A DNA stretch of 64,000 bases from Lepidonotus clava (Eukaryota > Annelida > Polychaeta > Phyllodocida > Polynoidae): NCBI GenBank assembly GCA_936440205.1, contig OW387135.1, positions 30,358,792 through 30,422,791 on the forward strand, given 5' to 3'. A program made the position numbers and the translations under genes. This document shows positions 32,301 to 47,300 of this stretch, piece after piece; position 1 is the stretch's first letter; each line of letters opens with the position of its first letter. A model generated the notes under the pieces. That model had not been told where the DNA came from. It did not search any database and saw nothing but the letters and a program-made list of their open reading frames with translations.

Positions 32301-35300
32301 CTATTCATCAATGAAAAAATCCAATTTCTGTGTGTATAAAATTGTAACCCTACTGGCCATCATACGCCGCTATGTATTAACCGGATTTTATGGTACGTGC
32401 TTCTCATATGTAGTTAGATACTAACCAACTTCTACTTGTTTCTAGTGGATTTTTACGTTTAGCTTCAAAAATAGGTTTGTCTAAACCTACCGGAAAGGAA
32501 ATTCTGATACATGTATCTATATATAGTATATGTATGTATGAATGTATATTTTTCTAAATATGTATGTGTGTATCATTATATATTCAGGGTAGGAAAATCT
32601 GCGTGTCCGCGTGTCCTCGACGACCAGAAAATGACTGTGGACGACCAGAAAATGATTTTTGGTCGTCCTCATGACGACCAGATATTCTGGGAGCTATTGA
32701 TAGCTTTTTAAAATATAAGAAATAGTCTCAATATTGTGGACAACTTAAAGCCGTGTGTGGACGACCATATTTTTGCTAATGGTCGTCCTCTGACGACCAG
32801 AATTTGGGCCGAATTTTCCTAGCCTGATATTATATACACATTTACATACATTTACATAAATACATACACAAGCTATATCATTTGAAATCCATTAACGTAT
32901 TTGATATTAATCGAATGCCTTACTTCTTCCCTCCTATCCAGCCGACGCCGCAGGTCGCCATTCTACCCCTGGGCACTGGGAACGACCTGGCGCGGGTCTT
33001 GGACTGGGGGGAGGGTTACACGGGAGACGTGGACGTCCGCCAGATCCTCGGCCAGCTGGAGACGGCCGTGCCCGCCAAACTAGACAGGTGGGTGCTTAGG
33101 CTTAAACAGAATCATTGTGTTCAGGTGACTCGTCCTATCCTAATATTTTTGGCACTATCCTAACTATTTTTTGATAAAAATAATGTTCTAAAAGAATATC
33201 AGAATGTAATAAATATGACATCAAGACATGTTTCGTTAGGGTGTTTTGAGTAATTTCTGAATTTTCAAATTTCACTGAGTCTATTTGTGTTAGTTTAAAA
33301 AAACAAACAATTTAATTGACCTACCTACCTATCTTTTAACTTGTATTACCTGAAAACTACTCATTTCTTTTGGACCTACAGCAAGTAAATGATAAATCGT
33401 TCAGGTTCATTGAAAGGATAGATTGCATTAATAATGTTTTATGGGGCAAGAGGTCATTTGCCAGTGATGTCCCGTACATTGGATGATTTGTAGAAATAAC
33501 GCCTTATAAGAGGATTATGAAATAAATATTTCACAATCGTTTAAAGGTAAAATATCATAGGTCTGCCTGTTGTTAAAGTCTCGCATCTCATTAACTAATA
33601 TTGCGCCCATCCGCAGCCACTTCTTGTGTGTGCTGCTGTTTAATCGAAGGGGCAAGTGACTCTTTGTAATGTCTCACTGACTCTTTGTAATGTCTCATTG
33701 ACTCAATTCATTGTTTTACTGACTCCTTGTAATGTCTCATTGACATATTGTAATGTCTCCTTTTTCATTGTCTCTTCTATAATTGCAGATGGAAAGTCTC
33801 GATAAACCCTGCCAAACACTTTGGAATCCCATTGCCAAAGAAAGTGAGTTGACAAATATCTTATCTGAAACACTAATCATAATTTGGAATAAGGTGTTTA
33901 TTTGCCTTACTCATAGAATTTTTAACAGGTGCAACGATAGATATTCACAATCTTTATCAATTAAAGGGCCTGAAATGTATCATTCGATTTGATCACGTTG
34001 TATAATAATACATACATGTATATTATATATAGATTTTAGAACATACAGTTATCTACAGTTTTACCTAAATCTGGTTCATGCCCCTGCTCATTTGTCCTTG
34101 ACGATGTTGAAATGTTATTGCTCCCTCAAAATTGGTCCTCTAGAATATTTTACTGTTAATTCCAGGAACTGGTGATGAATAATTACGCTTCAATTGGTGT
34201 TGATGCTTTAGTCACGCTTAATTTCCACAAACACCGAGAAAGTCGTCCTGCACTGTTTGGGTCTCGTCTAATTAACAAGGTATGTACTTTTTATTCATTT
34301 ACAGAACAAGAATAATTTTCTAACATTTTTCCTGTTGTGTCATAGATTCTGGGGTTTCGTTTAATCCACTTGCACCAACTTGCCATCCGTCCTTTCCATG
34401 CTCATAGATTCTAACATTGCACAGCGAACCGTTAAGATACTGATATGTCTTGATGTAGCTTACATTGCTGGACGGACGTTAAACTCGTTAACAATCATCA
34501 CTGCGGTTTTCCTGAATTCCCATTTTTCAAAATTACACAGTTTTGGTAGTCTTATGGGAGTCATGACAAAGTCGCGCATAAACTGTTTCGGAATCTATGG
34601 AAATCCTGAGACATGCGTTGGGAAGCATTAAACTATATACAAAGAGAGTAAGTTAATTTCAAAATGTGCCCGAGGGAAAATATTATAAAAATGATAATAA
34701 AAAATATTTTTAAAAAATTGACCCCAAAAGGGGAAGGCGCCCTCCGCGCTCCACTCTAAATCCGCCACTGTGAAAAAATAATTAAAATTGCAACACAAGG
34801 TAGGGATAATTGGGCGTGGGATAACTGTTTTACTGGTTTTAGGGGTCCAGACCCATCTAAATATTGCCAAGATCAACCAAAATCCAGTCACCTGATGAGA
34901 CTTTTGAGCGCATCCCATTGAAGTTCAAGGAGACTTTAATTAGTTTAAAAGTCTGAGCCAACATTGTGATCTTTACTTTGTCTAATTTGACCTAGTCAAC
35001 AGATAGAAGGAATACTTTCACTGTAAAGCTATATCAATATTTAGTATGGAAAACACCCTTCACGGATTGACTTATAGGGTTGTACCTTGACAGAAACGTG
35101 TGATGCGGGCGGCAAAGGATTCTGGTTTAGTTAGGCCCCGCGGTATTATTAGGCGCGAAGTAGGCTCTTACCTCATCTGTAAAACCCAGCTAGTTCTGCC
35201 ACCTAGTAACAGTGTCGGTACTAAGACGTCTACCCGTGGTGCCACCTGGTGAACCAAGAAAGAACAAACCACATGCCCTGGGTTCCTTACACTACTACAC

Positions 35301-38300
35301 CGTCACGGCGTGGCTGCTTAAATTGATGGAAGCGGCTGGCGCGGGTACCAGAGTATGGGTTCCTCGACCAAGCGTATAAACTACAGCATAAACGATGCAG
35401 TCTCCAGTCCTAGAATAAACGGAGAATTTTATGAGGCAATTTTCTTGCTTCATAAATGATTTAGCATACTTGGACGTATAGCATGATTATAACATTACGG
35501 AAAGTCTAGATCTAAAAAGGAAAAATGTGTGATTATCTCTCTTTATAAGTATGATTGTGTTTTTATTGGCATTTCATGCATATTTTGAGCACAAGCACTA
35601 GTACACAGTGCTATTTATAGCCAGTTGCTGTCGTTATTTCAAATGTAATAATAAAAGTATTACAATCTTTGTAGATTTTCCTGGAAACCATTTTTAACTT
35701 GAGATGAGAAAGGTTACAAAGGGTATTAAACGAAACAGGTACCTCAACTGTTCAGCACCCTGTTTAGCACTGAGACAATCATGATGTTTTAACTCTAGGT
35801 TTCATCTTATTTTGACATGATTATCGATTAAACCCACCTTAAGTCCAGATGGTAGTTTCGTTGACATTGTTAAGTAACATGATATACAGAGAACTCGAGT
35901 CAAGGGACAGGGTCGGTTATCAATCGCTTGCGGCGAATAGAACTATGTCACCTGAAACTATGCTCTATATTGAACAGAAGGCGGCTATGGAGTACCGTGT
36001 CCTCTGGCAATAGATGCAATAGATGAACATCTCGCTTAACTCTCCGGCCATCTCTTATTTTATAATTGCCATGGGCTTCTCATCATTTGTCATGATTTAT
36101 ATCATACTACAAGTCAGTTGTTGAATTAGACGTATCCGATGTCAGTGGTTCGGGTTATGCCACACTGAACCCAAGAGGTCTATTTTCTTTAATGGTTGGT
36201 TCTGCTGAGGTAGTTAAATGCCCTAGGGTCGGGTTAACGTTCAGCGAGATCCCACCGATGAAATATTCTTTTATTCAACCGTTGTCAGTACAAAGATATT
36301 CACTGATTTTGCGTAGCATTTCAAATCATTCCTTTACAACCGTGTCTCACATGGTTCAGCGACTTGATAAGGACTACAAATCAAGATGACTTAGATCTAC
36401 AATATCTAAATACTCATGATCTATATGCATAATGATGTATCAAACTATATCACACAAAACAAGCGAATGTTACATAGTTGAAATGTAATATGATTAAATA
36501 ACATTTACCTGATTGATATGTTTCAATCTGATCTAGCTCCTTTGTGAAGATCACTTTAAATAACACAATAACATCTTATTTAAGGACAAAAAGGATTCCA
36601 TTTTTGTATTTCCTAAAAGTCAAACGAGTGCAACCCCCAGGATAACCTCTCCCATTTTTGTCCCCTCTTGACCATTGTAGGTTTGTACTGAGCGGGGACG
36701 CCCCCTGCCGGGCTGTGTGTGCGGTAAGACGTCTGCGGTTTGGGGGGGGGGGGGTGAGGCGGAGGCGGAGGGGGGCGGGAGCGAGTTGGTCTCTCTCACC
36801 CGGTCAGGTGCTTACAGATTCATGTGCTCTTGCTCTTGTAATTGTATAAAGATTTGTTTTCCTAGTAAAACGATTACTTATGCCAACGACCGTCTAAGAG
36901 TAGCTATAATATTTTTGCTTATAATAATGCCGAAAAGAAATAGTCCGTCCTGTCTTAGGGTCGAGCCAGTGGCTTTCGTATCATAGGATGAACAATTTGC
37001 ATTCACAAATGATTTATATTACCAGTATGGAACCACTTGTTAAATTAAAGCTACCTTTTGTTGGTAGGTAATTTGTTGGTTGAGAATAAGTGATGCTGTA
37101 TTGGGTTAGTTGTGCCTTGGTGGTCAGTGGAGGGGTGTCTGATCCGCCGTGTCAATAAGGCCAGGTAGGCCGACAGGTAGGCCGACAGGTAGGCCGACGG
37201 GTAGGCCGACAGGTAGGCCGACACCTGCCCTCAGGGTCACCCCCTGCACACCGGTCAGGGCCGAGGGGTCACTCCAGGCCCCTCCCGGTCACACCCCCTC
37301 ACCGGACCCCACCATGTACCGGGAGGGGGGAGAGGGCGCGAAAAGTCAACGAGGGGTCGGGCATGTCAGGTGCCATCTCAAGGTGGTCTGAGAGGGTGTG
37401 ATTAACCACCAGAGACATGCCGTCATACTGGATAGACCGACCGGGAATGACCAACCAAAGGAGCCGTTACAGAAAAGCCCCCCCACCTTTCATTTTTTGT
37501 ATGGCATGATTATGATAACGATATACCCTACATCGTGAATATCTAAAATTTTCTTATTCATATACCCGAGGAGTGATACTGTTTTCCATTCTATTCAAGG
37601 TTGTATCTGCGAGGAAGCTGGACGCTTTGCCCCGTCTGATAGTCTGTTTTCCATTCTATATCAGTTGCGGGATCTTATATCCAATATGGAGTACCTGGAA
37701 ATATTTTCTCTCGTTTTACACATTTGTATTTTTGGGTGTGGAATGGGGACGTTTGATGTGGTGAGATTGAGTGGGGACAGGGACTATGCAGATACAAAAA
37801 TGAAAATTGAGAGGGGAACGCATTTTTCCTATGTCGCTTCTAACCTGTTTTAGAGTATTTTTGGTGTAATTCAAGCTATTCAAATACAGATTCGATATCA
37901 GGAATCGTTTCCTTAAGGCTGTTTTCCACTTAGATGCTTCTGGAAAACGCGTATGAATTGTTCCAAGTTTTTCATCAGTCGGGAGTGTCTTCTTAACATG
38001 ATGTTAAACTGATTGTGTGAGGTCTTTTTTAACTCCCTACCCACTGTGTTTTTTTATTATTACTATTATTAATGAGACTACAGTTGTAAATGTAGAAACC
38101 TGCCTTTTTAATGAGAACATACAGTTGTTAATGTAGAACCCGGTCCGGGCCTGCCCTTTTTAATGAGGCTGTAGGGTTTTTAATGTAGAAACCTGCCTTT
38201 TTTATGAGGCAGTACAGTTCTTAATATAGAACCCTGCCCTTTTTAATGAGGCCTTACTGTTATGAAGATAGAACCCTGCCCTTTTTAATGAGACCGTACA

Positions 38301-41300
38301 GTTATTAATGCACAACCCTGCCCTTTTAATGAGGCTGCAGACTTGGGGTACCATGGGGCGGGTAGACAGCGTCTGACATCACGTGATCCGTCACGTGGTC
38401 TGCCAGTGGTCAGCTGACCTGTCAACACCTCGGCGGGAGGCTGACACGGCCAGGTATATGACCAATGTCTGTCCACCCCGTCAACCAACCCACCTCCCTG
38501 CCCCTGCTGTATGACAAACCCCGCACTTCAACTGCCCCAATATTAAAATGGTATCAATGTGAAAATGCGTGGTTAGCAGCGATAATATGTCAGAGCGTGA
38601 ACAAAAAGAAAAATCCAGGATATTTAATTAGAATTTGTGAAGTTACAGGAAAGACCAATGGCCACAACAAGGTAGTTTAATAGAGTATCCTAACCCGTAT
38701 GAAAGTACGTGCATTTTCCAAAGGATCCGTAGTTAGACTATTTATCAAACTACGACAGTCGTTATATTCTGTGACATCTTATATTGACTGGTGTTATATT
38801 CGAGTCACTTTATCCACAAAGACATTTCGACATTGGCTTGTCAGCGTGTTTATACACGGACATCTCAAATACAATGTGTGCCCATAAGTGAATTCAGATT
38901 CAGATGTATTTAGAATATTGCTCGGTCGCTTGTTGAAAAAACACATATTATATGACTTTCCTTCGATATTCCTGTCATTGTCAATGCAGAGCTGTTTTCC
39001 ATCCCCTGCCCTATCTTTGATTTCATTCAATTAAAAGTGCAGAACAAATTGTATGATGGTAATTTATGGCATACTTTCTTGGCACCTACATTGAAGCTGC
39101 TCTATCAAGTTTAGATGTTTTTCTTCGATTGCACATTAAAACGTCAAATATTATTTGTTTCTGTAGATAAAGAGCTTTGTTGAAAACTCCATTAGAATAG
39201 TTCTTAAAATGTTCTTTTTCTTCCATTTTCATTTCCTTTATCAATTTTCTCTGTGTCGGTATGTCCATGAACGCGGCCCATCTACTCACACAAAGCCCCA
39301 GAAGTATTTGCATTGTCAAACCTAGATTCTCAAGTACCTTATCCTATTCTGCCTAAACACTCGAGTAGAAGTGCAATGTGAGTCAAGCTGGTCAATATCA
39401 TACACGGCATGGCGTCCCCAGCAAAGTAATGGTTCCAATTCTTAGGGCTTTATTATTCATCACACTTTTCTTATCGTCCATAATTGAGAATCATATTTAC
39501 GGGCCTGCTGATGTATATATAATCTCATAAATCCCCTCCAGTATGTTTACTTATAATTTATCCACCAATATGGGTACCTTAGCCTTGAGTGATATTTAGT
39601 GGGGAATCTAATGTCTCTTTCTGCTATGCATTCACCAAAGCCATTAGACAAACTTGGGCACAGTAAAAGCGTCATCAATTTTCCTTTCAGTATGTGAAAT
39701 GGCTGTAGCAGGGGGCCCTCCTCGGTGGGCCAACACCGATCGTTAATGTTATCGTCCCATCACGAGGGGAGAAAGCCGGGAATCAGTCCTGGTCAGATAA
39801 CATCGGGTAGTCGGGGCTGACCGGTCGGTGCTCTGACAGGCAGAGAATTACATCCTACCTGAATACTGAGGCCCTTTTACACTACACGACTTTGAGCTGC
39901 GATATCTACGCGATATCATATGATGATATTACAGAAAATTCGAGTGCAGGAGTGACTGATTGTTTTGAAATTGACAATGTGTATTATTTTACACATGTGT
40001 AAAAGAGAATTTAGTCTCTAATATGTGGCATTTCTCTACGACATCGTCATATTGCAGCTCAAGTCGTGTAGTGTAATACCACCTTTAGGATTCCCGGCGG
40101 CCATGGAGCCGGGGTGACGGCAGGTAGAGGCGGCCCGCCCCCCTCCGACCACCCCGGCCCCCGCCCCCGGGCCGCCGGCAGGGAGGAGGGGTAGGGCGCC
40201 CTCTGCCCCTGATCGTATCGGTGTATTGTATTATAGGTATATGAGGGTAATGTGAATGACGGTTCATACCTGTACCACCTGGACAGTCGGGTCATGGTGT
40301 GGGGTAACCATTTCTCGTGGTGATGTCTTGATTTTACGTTTATATGAATCATGGTATATTGTCCCGCAACATCACCCTATACCCTTGACGGTGGCATTTT
40401 AATCAAGAACATCCTTCTCGGTATTCCTCTTTCCAATGCAACATTTTCCTAAGTTTTCTATCAAAAAGTTATGTATGTTGATGTTGAAGTTATTTGTTTA
40501 AGTTTTTCTTTGACGTTAATTATTTGATTTTTTTTATTGAAGGGAGGGGGGCCGTTGATCTGAATTATAATAGTTTTATTGTTTTGGGTCATTTTATTGC
40601 ATTTTAGGCCGGATTTTAGGTTTCTAAGTTGGATTTTTAGCACTAAAGTCTTGTACTTTCTCCTGCCCATTGACCTTTAACCCCTATGACCATTAAACTG
40701 TCTCAGTACCCTGCACTGACCACAGAACGTCCAGGCCTGGATTCACATGGCAGGACATAACCACACACAGTCAATAAATAAAAGTCACCGGCATATAATT
40801 ACAGATTAACATCTTGGATCTAATCTGGGCCGATCAGTCAGGCGGGTCCCACCTATACAGTGGCCTTTCTCCGCCAGCTGACACTTCCTTGAGGCAGACT
40901 CCTGGAGCCTGGCTAAGTCCCCTGTGGGTTATTACCGGCTGGTAATTGGTGGTAAACAGCAATATTGTAGCAGGAGTGGGTGGGGGGCTTTTTACGACAT
41001 GATCTATGTATCTGTGGGTCTTTTAGGCAGTTTCAGTGTGATCCGAGAAGTTGTCGATCGATCTAGTAGATACGTGCAACTATTACCTTGACAATTAACA
41101 GCTGTAACTGTCAAAATGAAGGTGTTTACAGGAATGTGGGATGTAACAGATTATTACCTTGACCGTTAACAGCCGTAACAGTCTATCATTAATTGCTCAT
41201 TTATCAGGAATTAGGTTGTGTGATGGTAAACACTTAGACCTCAGGCCTTCTTAGACCTGTGAATTACGATTATTTCTAATTCAAGTACATTGACACAGGT

Positions 41301-44300
41301 GTAAGTGCAAGCGGTCAGACAGAGAGGAGTTTTAAAAAATCATCTTAACCTGCATGGTGTGTGGATCAAGTTAAGGGTGTGTTCTGCCTGGCCTGAGACG
41401 TATCGTAGACCTAGACCATTACGTCCGAGTCATTACCCCCTTCACGACTACCATGTTGAGGAATAAAAGTTGAGGAATAAAGGATCCCTATTATACATAA
41501 GACGAATTGACCCTTGGATAACCAGCCTTGCAGCTTGGTTTCCAGAAATCGTTTGAAATTTATTTATGGTTTAACACTTTGATGATGGACCAAAATTATC
41601 AAGCTGCAATGATTAAGAAATATATATATATATATAGTCTATTATTGACTTTTGAGAAAAATATAGGATTGATATTTGAAATATAGGAATGTATAACCAA
41701 CGACAATGAGGGAATTGATGATCTATGCCAGTATTAAAAGAAAATCCTATATTGTGTTACCTTATGATGTAAAGTATGCAACAGACTTGAATATGCAATG
41801 ACGTTTATTTACGACTGGGAAGGCTCTATCGTAAACGGAAACACTGTTTTCATAGAGTTTTGTAGAGCTTTATGATTATTTATCAAATATTCTGTTGAAT
41901 GATAATATTGGAAAACTGAGCACTGTTTCGTTACAGTCAACTATACGTTTCTTAAAAACAGCACAGAATATGAATTGACTTATCAAAATATCGAAATATT
42001 TCTTTACACTTTTGAATTTTACATAATGAACAATTATTCAGGGATGTAATTCCAATTTTTGCCGGATTTCCGTTTTTTCCTCCGGCACCTCAACAAAATC
42101 TGTTTCAAAATTTGATATTTAGAACGTTTCACAACATTTTAAGACACATTTAGGTTTGTTAATGCCATTTCCGATTTTTTTCACTGTCCTCAAAATTCAT
42201 CGCTGATTATAACACACCCCTATCTCACCAAAGGAAGTATGCATTCTTCCCTTCCCTGCTGATCCCCAAAGCCCTCACCTGAACCCCCGCCGCAGGTAAG
42301 GTTTAAGGTGGGAGGGGCGGGTGGTGGCCCTGCCGATAAGATCTCCCTCCGCGTGTGCTTCACAGCCTACAATGGTTGTGGTGGAGATGGCGGGGTGCGA
42401 TAAGGTGTTCGGGTGAAGCGGTGCGTGCCGCTGGGCTGGACCAGGCACCAAGCCGCACCCCATGCTTCGGTCACCTGACGCAAGCACGGAATGGGCCCAT
42501 TTACAAGTCGAACCGCGACGTTTAGCTCGTTATTTAAAGCCTTAAACTGACTCCAATTTATTTTTGACGCTAGCTGTACTGACACTTAGCGTTGTCTTCT
42601 TGACTATGTTTTCTTTTTTTTTATCAACTTGCGTTAGGATGGGTACCATAAATTACCTGTACTCGCTTACATGTAAAGGTCCGATACCTCAGGTCTTAGA
42701 AGTGTTGTTCGATATTAATGTATAACCATACGACGAATATAGAAAATTCTCCATATTATTTTCATTTTCATTTTCAAAACAATTTATGCATATAACAAGC
42801 AGGCCAACAGAAGCCTTTTATCATAATCACAACAACCAGTAGTTGTTTGTATAAAGTTGTTCCATGGTCGTTGTCAGGGCACTCATATTTGTTTGCCAAC
42901 ATGTAGGTTTTTCTTCGTTTTACCTGAAAAGGCATGGCGCGAAGAAATTACGATCGTATTAGCGATATGAAATCCTCACCAAAAGCTGACCATATCTAGT
43001 AAATATTTTTGCGTTATCGAGATAGATTATCTAATCTAAACAGGTTCCTTTGAGGAAAACCATAGCAAAAATTGAGATAAGCCCTCGCCCAAAACGCCAG
43101 CACAGATGTCATGTCCTGATAGAATTATGAATCAGCCTCCAGTCCATTTCACCTCATCATCAGAGATAGCGATCTCTGCGCAGGATTCCTTTTGCTGATA
43201 ATAATCTTTCCATGTCAGAAGACACATCACGTGCACCACAAACTGGGCTCTGATTGGCTGAGACGTTGCACCGTTTCCATGGTGACTGGGCGTAAACAAG
43301 GAGCGTTTCTCTGACGCCTAAAGTCACCTGGGGGTCAGTCCGATGTGGTAGTGGACGCACTCGCCAGGTGTGCTAACAAAGCACAGGAGGATTCAGGAAT
43401 AATTCACTCGTTTCTTTTGTAAATGCTCAAGATTTATGGCTTTTATTCAGTGCTAAGACGTAAGTGAGGTTATGGCATTCAGTACGGAGTCAAGAAAATG
43501 TGAGAACAATGAAGCATTGTGCTTACATTGAGAGGTTAACTAAAAAAATTATATTAATATTCCTGAATATGTTCATTTATATACCTTTGTTAGTCATTTA
43601 AATGTATAGACGCAAAATCTATATGATAATTTATTATCTTTAAATTGAGCAATAAGAAAGACCCGTGATCTAAAGTGTTTCTGTGCATGTACTGATGATC
43701 ATAAACTATGTGATGTGTCACATGAGGAATATTAGAATGGGAGTGCTTTCATCGTTATTCTCCGGGCTCGCTGTCACATAGAATCATTTTCGAAATATGA
43801 TCGATATATTGAATATAAAGCCCGGAGGTGGTGTGTTGGTCATTTAGGCTGATGCTTAGTTACTATAGAGTCTTTAAATTGGAGGAAAATCCGTCTCCAA
43901 GGGGGTCTGGGTAAGAATAGGCCCCCAGTAGCCCCTGCTGATCGTAGAGGGCGACGATAGGGGGGGACCCAGCACTGACCAAGTGTTTTTTTGGGTTCAA
44001 TTCCCGGTTGGTGCTTGGTTCACTAAGGGATGAGGTACAGCAAAAATGATTTCCGGGTTTTGATCCCCAGCTGTTTGCCCACCCTGTCACCTTCATCTCA
44101 TAGATATGATCACCAAAGACAGAATTCGTCCCAACTGGTTTTCACCATGAAAATGACCTGGCTGTCGGTATGGCATAAAAATACCATAAAACACCCAACA
44201 CTCACTCACTCACTCCATCTCAATCCGTACAGATTAACATTGTTAGGTGCAACGTAGGCACAATTGTAGCATCGAAAATTGAGACACAAACGCATGATAC

Positions 44301-47300
44301 GATTAGAGTTTACAGTAGTATGCATTATGTTCAAGTATTACTTCCTTATCTTCACTTCATCAGAATATAGTCTGCATTAAAATGCAATAAGTTCCTAATC
44401 TAAGATCATTGATTACGTCTGGAAGTCATGTCCAAGCAAACCAGTCACCTTGTATTTATTGATTGTCAGAGATCAAAGAGTCAAGGTATTTCAATAAGCC
44501 AGGACTTTTATCTTGTTTGGATAGCTTGAATTTACAAGACATCGAAGGTCAAATCTTGGCAAATCTCTACATTTTCTGTCATGTTCCACTGTCAATTTAT
44601 GAGATTTCTATCCTGATCAGAGGCAGTATTCTCAGAAAGATGAGCATGAAAGAAGTATAGGGAAAATACTTCATTGTTTTGATGTTAGACCAGGAGGAAA
44701 AGAACCTGGAAAAGGTTTAAAGAAATGAAAAAGAAATGAAAAAGAAATGAAATTTCCATAATCACCATCAGTGACATTGCAGGTTTCCCTCTATAACAGA
44801 AAAGAAGAGCAGAGAATCACTTTATCTATGCATTAGGCTCGTCCTCCCCTGAAGGCCTTCCAGTGGTCGGGCGGGCGGCTTCCTACCCATCACATAACGA
44901 TTGTCTAACGCCTGTCCCCCTGATGACACATAATGACAGAGTCGGGCAGGCTCCCTCCCCAAGGCACCTGACTTCTGTCCAGACCGTAGCCCCCCGAGCA
45001 GGGTCGAGTAAGTCTTTTTCCTACCCAGTCCGAACAATCGCTCCCTTATGGACGTCCCCACAATGGCCATCGACCCGAATTATAAAAGCCAACTTGGATG
45101 GATTCATTGACTGAAAGAGGGGCGCCCCCCTCTAACAAGGCCGCTCTTGTTTGTTCAAAAATCGAACGTATATTTAGTTGCAGTGGAAGATTACTCGTTT
45201 TGGTTGGTGCGGCCTTCCTGGATGATTTCTTTGGTCTCCTCGTCTACCTGTGGGAGCATATATCCTAAAATTCATTAAGCAGACTCTGTTTAAAATAGGG
45301 GCAGTGCTTTTAGATGCATGAAAATAAAAATAGGATCATATGAAAGAGGGGTTGCGGGTAATCGTTATGATTTAGAAAATTCGGGAATAAGAATTTCGAA
45401 ATCCACAAATAATTTTGTTTTTAAAGAATGTGGCTTGCTCCCTGGAGCAAAATAAAGATTGAAATTTCTTGAAGTTTCAAGCTATTTTGAGCCAGAATAT
45501 TCATGAATATTCAACTTGATTCAACCCTTGGATTAACCTGGAATAGCTTGCTGGTATTGGCCGCTTGAATATCCAAGAATATTCATGAAAATCCAATCTG
45601 TGGATCAAGCAGCTTGGATATCCTTGAAATTTCTTGAAATTCTAGGGATCTTAGATTTTCTGGAAATAAGTTGCTGGTATTGGCCGCTTGAATATCCAAG
45701 AATATTCAGGAAAATCCAGTCTGTCAATCAAGCAGCTTGGATTTCCTTGAAGTTTCTTGAAATTCTATGGAGTCTTGGATTTTCTGGAAATAAGTTGCTG
45801 GTATTGGCTGCTTGAATATCAAAAAAGATACATGGATTTGCCTGATGGCCATAGCCCTAAGCCCCCTGAGGCAACCCAAGCTCCCCCCTCATGTATCTCT
45901 TCCCTGATGGCCCAAACTCTTCCCTGACAGCCCAAAGTCTTCCCTTACGGCTCAAACTCCTCATTAACGACCCAAACTCTTCCCTTATGGCTCAAGCTCC
46001 TCACTGATGACCCAAACTCTTCCCTAATGGCTCAAACTCCTTCCTGACGGCCCAAACTCTTCCCTGACTGCTCAAACTCCTCCCTGGTGGCCCAAACTCT
46101 TCCCTGACTGCAACAAACTCCTCCCTGACGGCCTAAACTTCTCCTTAGCAGCCCAAACTCCACCTTGATGGCTCAAGCTCCTGGTCAGTGGCCCAAACGT
46201 CACTACTCCACAAAAGTTGTCTCTCAAACATGACACCAAATCTCTAACTAACCTACCTTTGAATAGCCAATCATTTGCCCATGTATTTTCCTGTGTACCA
46301 GACATTAACATCATCCAAATATATGCTAGCATATCCACTTGCTTCCCCTTCAGTCTTCACACTTCCTTCTAGTGTCTCCTCAGTGAGTTAGTCCACTTTT
46401 CAATATGGCTGCTGTTTTCCCTCCAAAATATTTCAAATCTCACCGTCATGTGACTAACAGTGAGAACAGTTTGAGGCTTGAAAAAGCTTGAATCAGGTTG
46501 AATGTGTTTGGCCTATATAATATTTATAGAGGTCCAAGAATTTCCATGTTTATCCAAGGTCACTATTTGAGTGTGAAACAAAAAGTCAAAGCTAATTCAA
46601 GCACCTTGGATTTTATGAGGAGACAGCAATCTAAAGTTCAACTTATTTCAAGAAGGCTTGGATTTATATTTAGCTGAAAAAACTTGAATTTTCTTGAAAT
46701 CCAAGCTCTCAACAAAGTCCTCGATATTTCAACCTAATCCAAGAACTCAGAGGTTGAATTTATTTGGATATTCCAGAAATTTCAAGTATTATCCAGCTAG
46801 CTTGGATTTGTTTTCCCCCAGGTCTCTCTGAAGATGCTAAAAAAAATCAACAAATAAAACTTATATTCCCCTGGATTTTAAATAATATGTTTTTACCATT
46901 TTTTAAAAAAATTAGATTTTACTATTTTCAATGTTGTTTTAAACACGCATTCTGGTTAAGAAATGGTGACTAAATAGCATATTTTTATGGTTGAAATAAT
47001 CAAGTGGACCTGGACCCCCTCAAATCCATTTCTAACCCCATAAAGGACTTATATTTTACAGTATACTTGTGACCACACTGTGTAGACTGAGAGAGCAGAC
47101 TGGTCCCGTCCGGGTGGGGGGTGGGGATAGGAGTGAGGGTGGGGGCGGTCACGGTGGGTGGACAGGTGACGCTGGCCACACCTGACAGCTCAGGTGAGAA
47201 GTGGCCACTGTCTGGTCACCTCAGGTGTGGGGGATCCGGCCCTTGTCACACCTGGCCGTGCCCGCTGCCCCTAAAAAGGTGTGTCGGGGGTAATCGGCCG

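Noticed and set aside
40085-40210. GC-rich patch in DGKE intron 6 as a hidden exon or alternative promoter
   Set aside because: Neither strand gives an open frame bounded by splice sites that joins DGKE in phase.
43140-43380. Internal DGKE promoter near a CCAAT-like box and RFX-like motif
   Set aside because: No first exon with a donor in frame could be recognised; the motifs alone are insufficient.
44820-45115. GC-rich block with overlapping frames on both strands
   Set aside because: Could be an unrecognised repeat, but I see no ends, no tRNA-like head and no coding signature.
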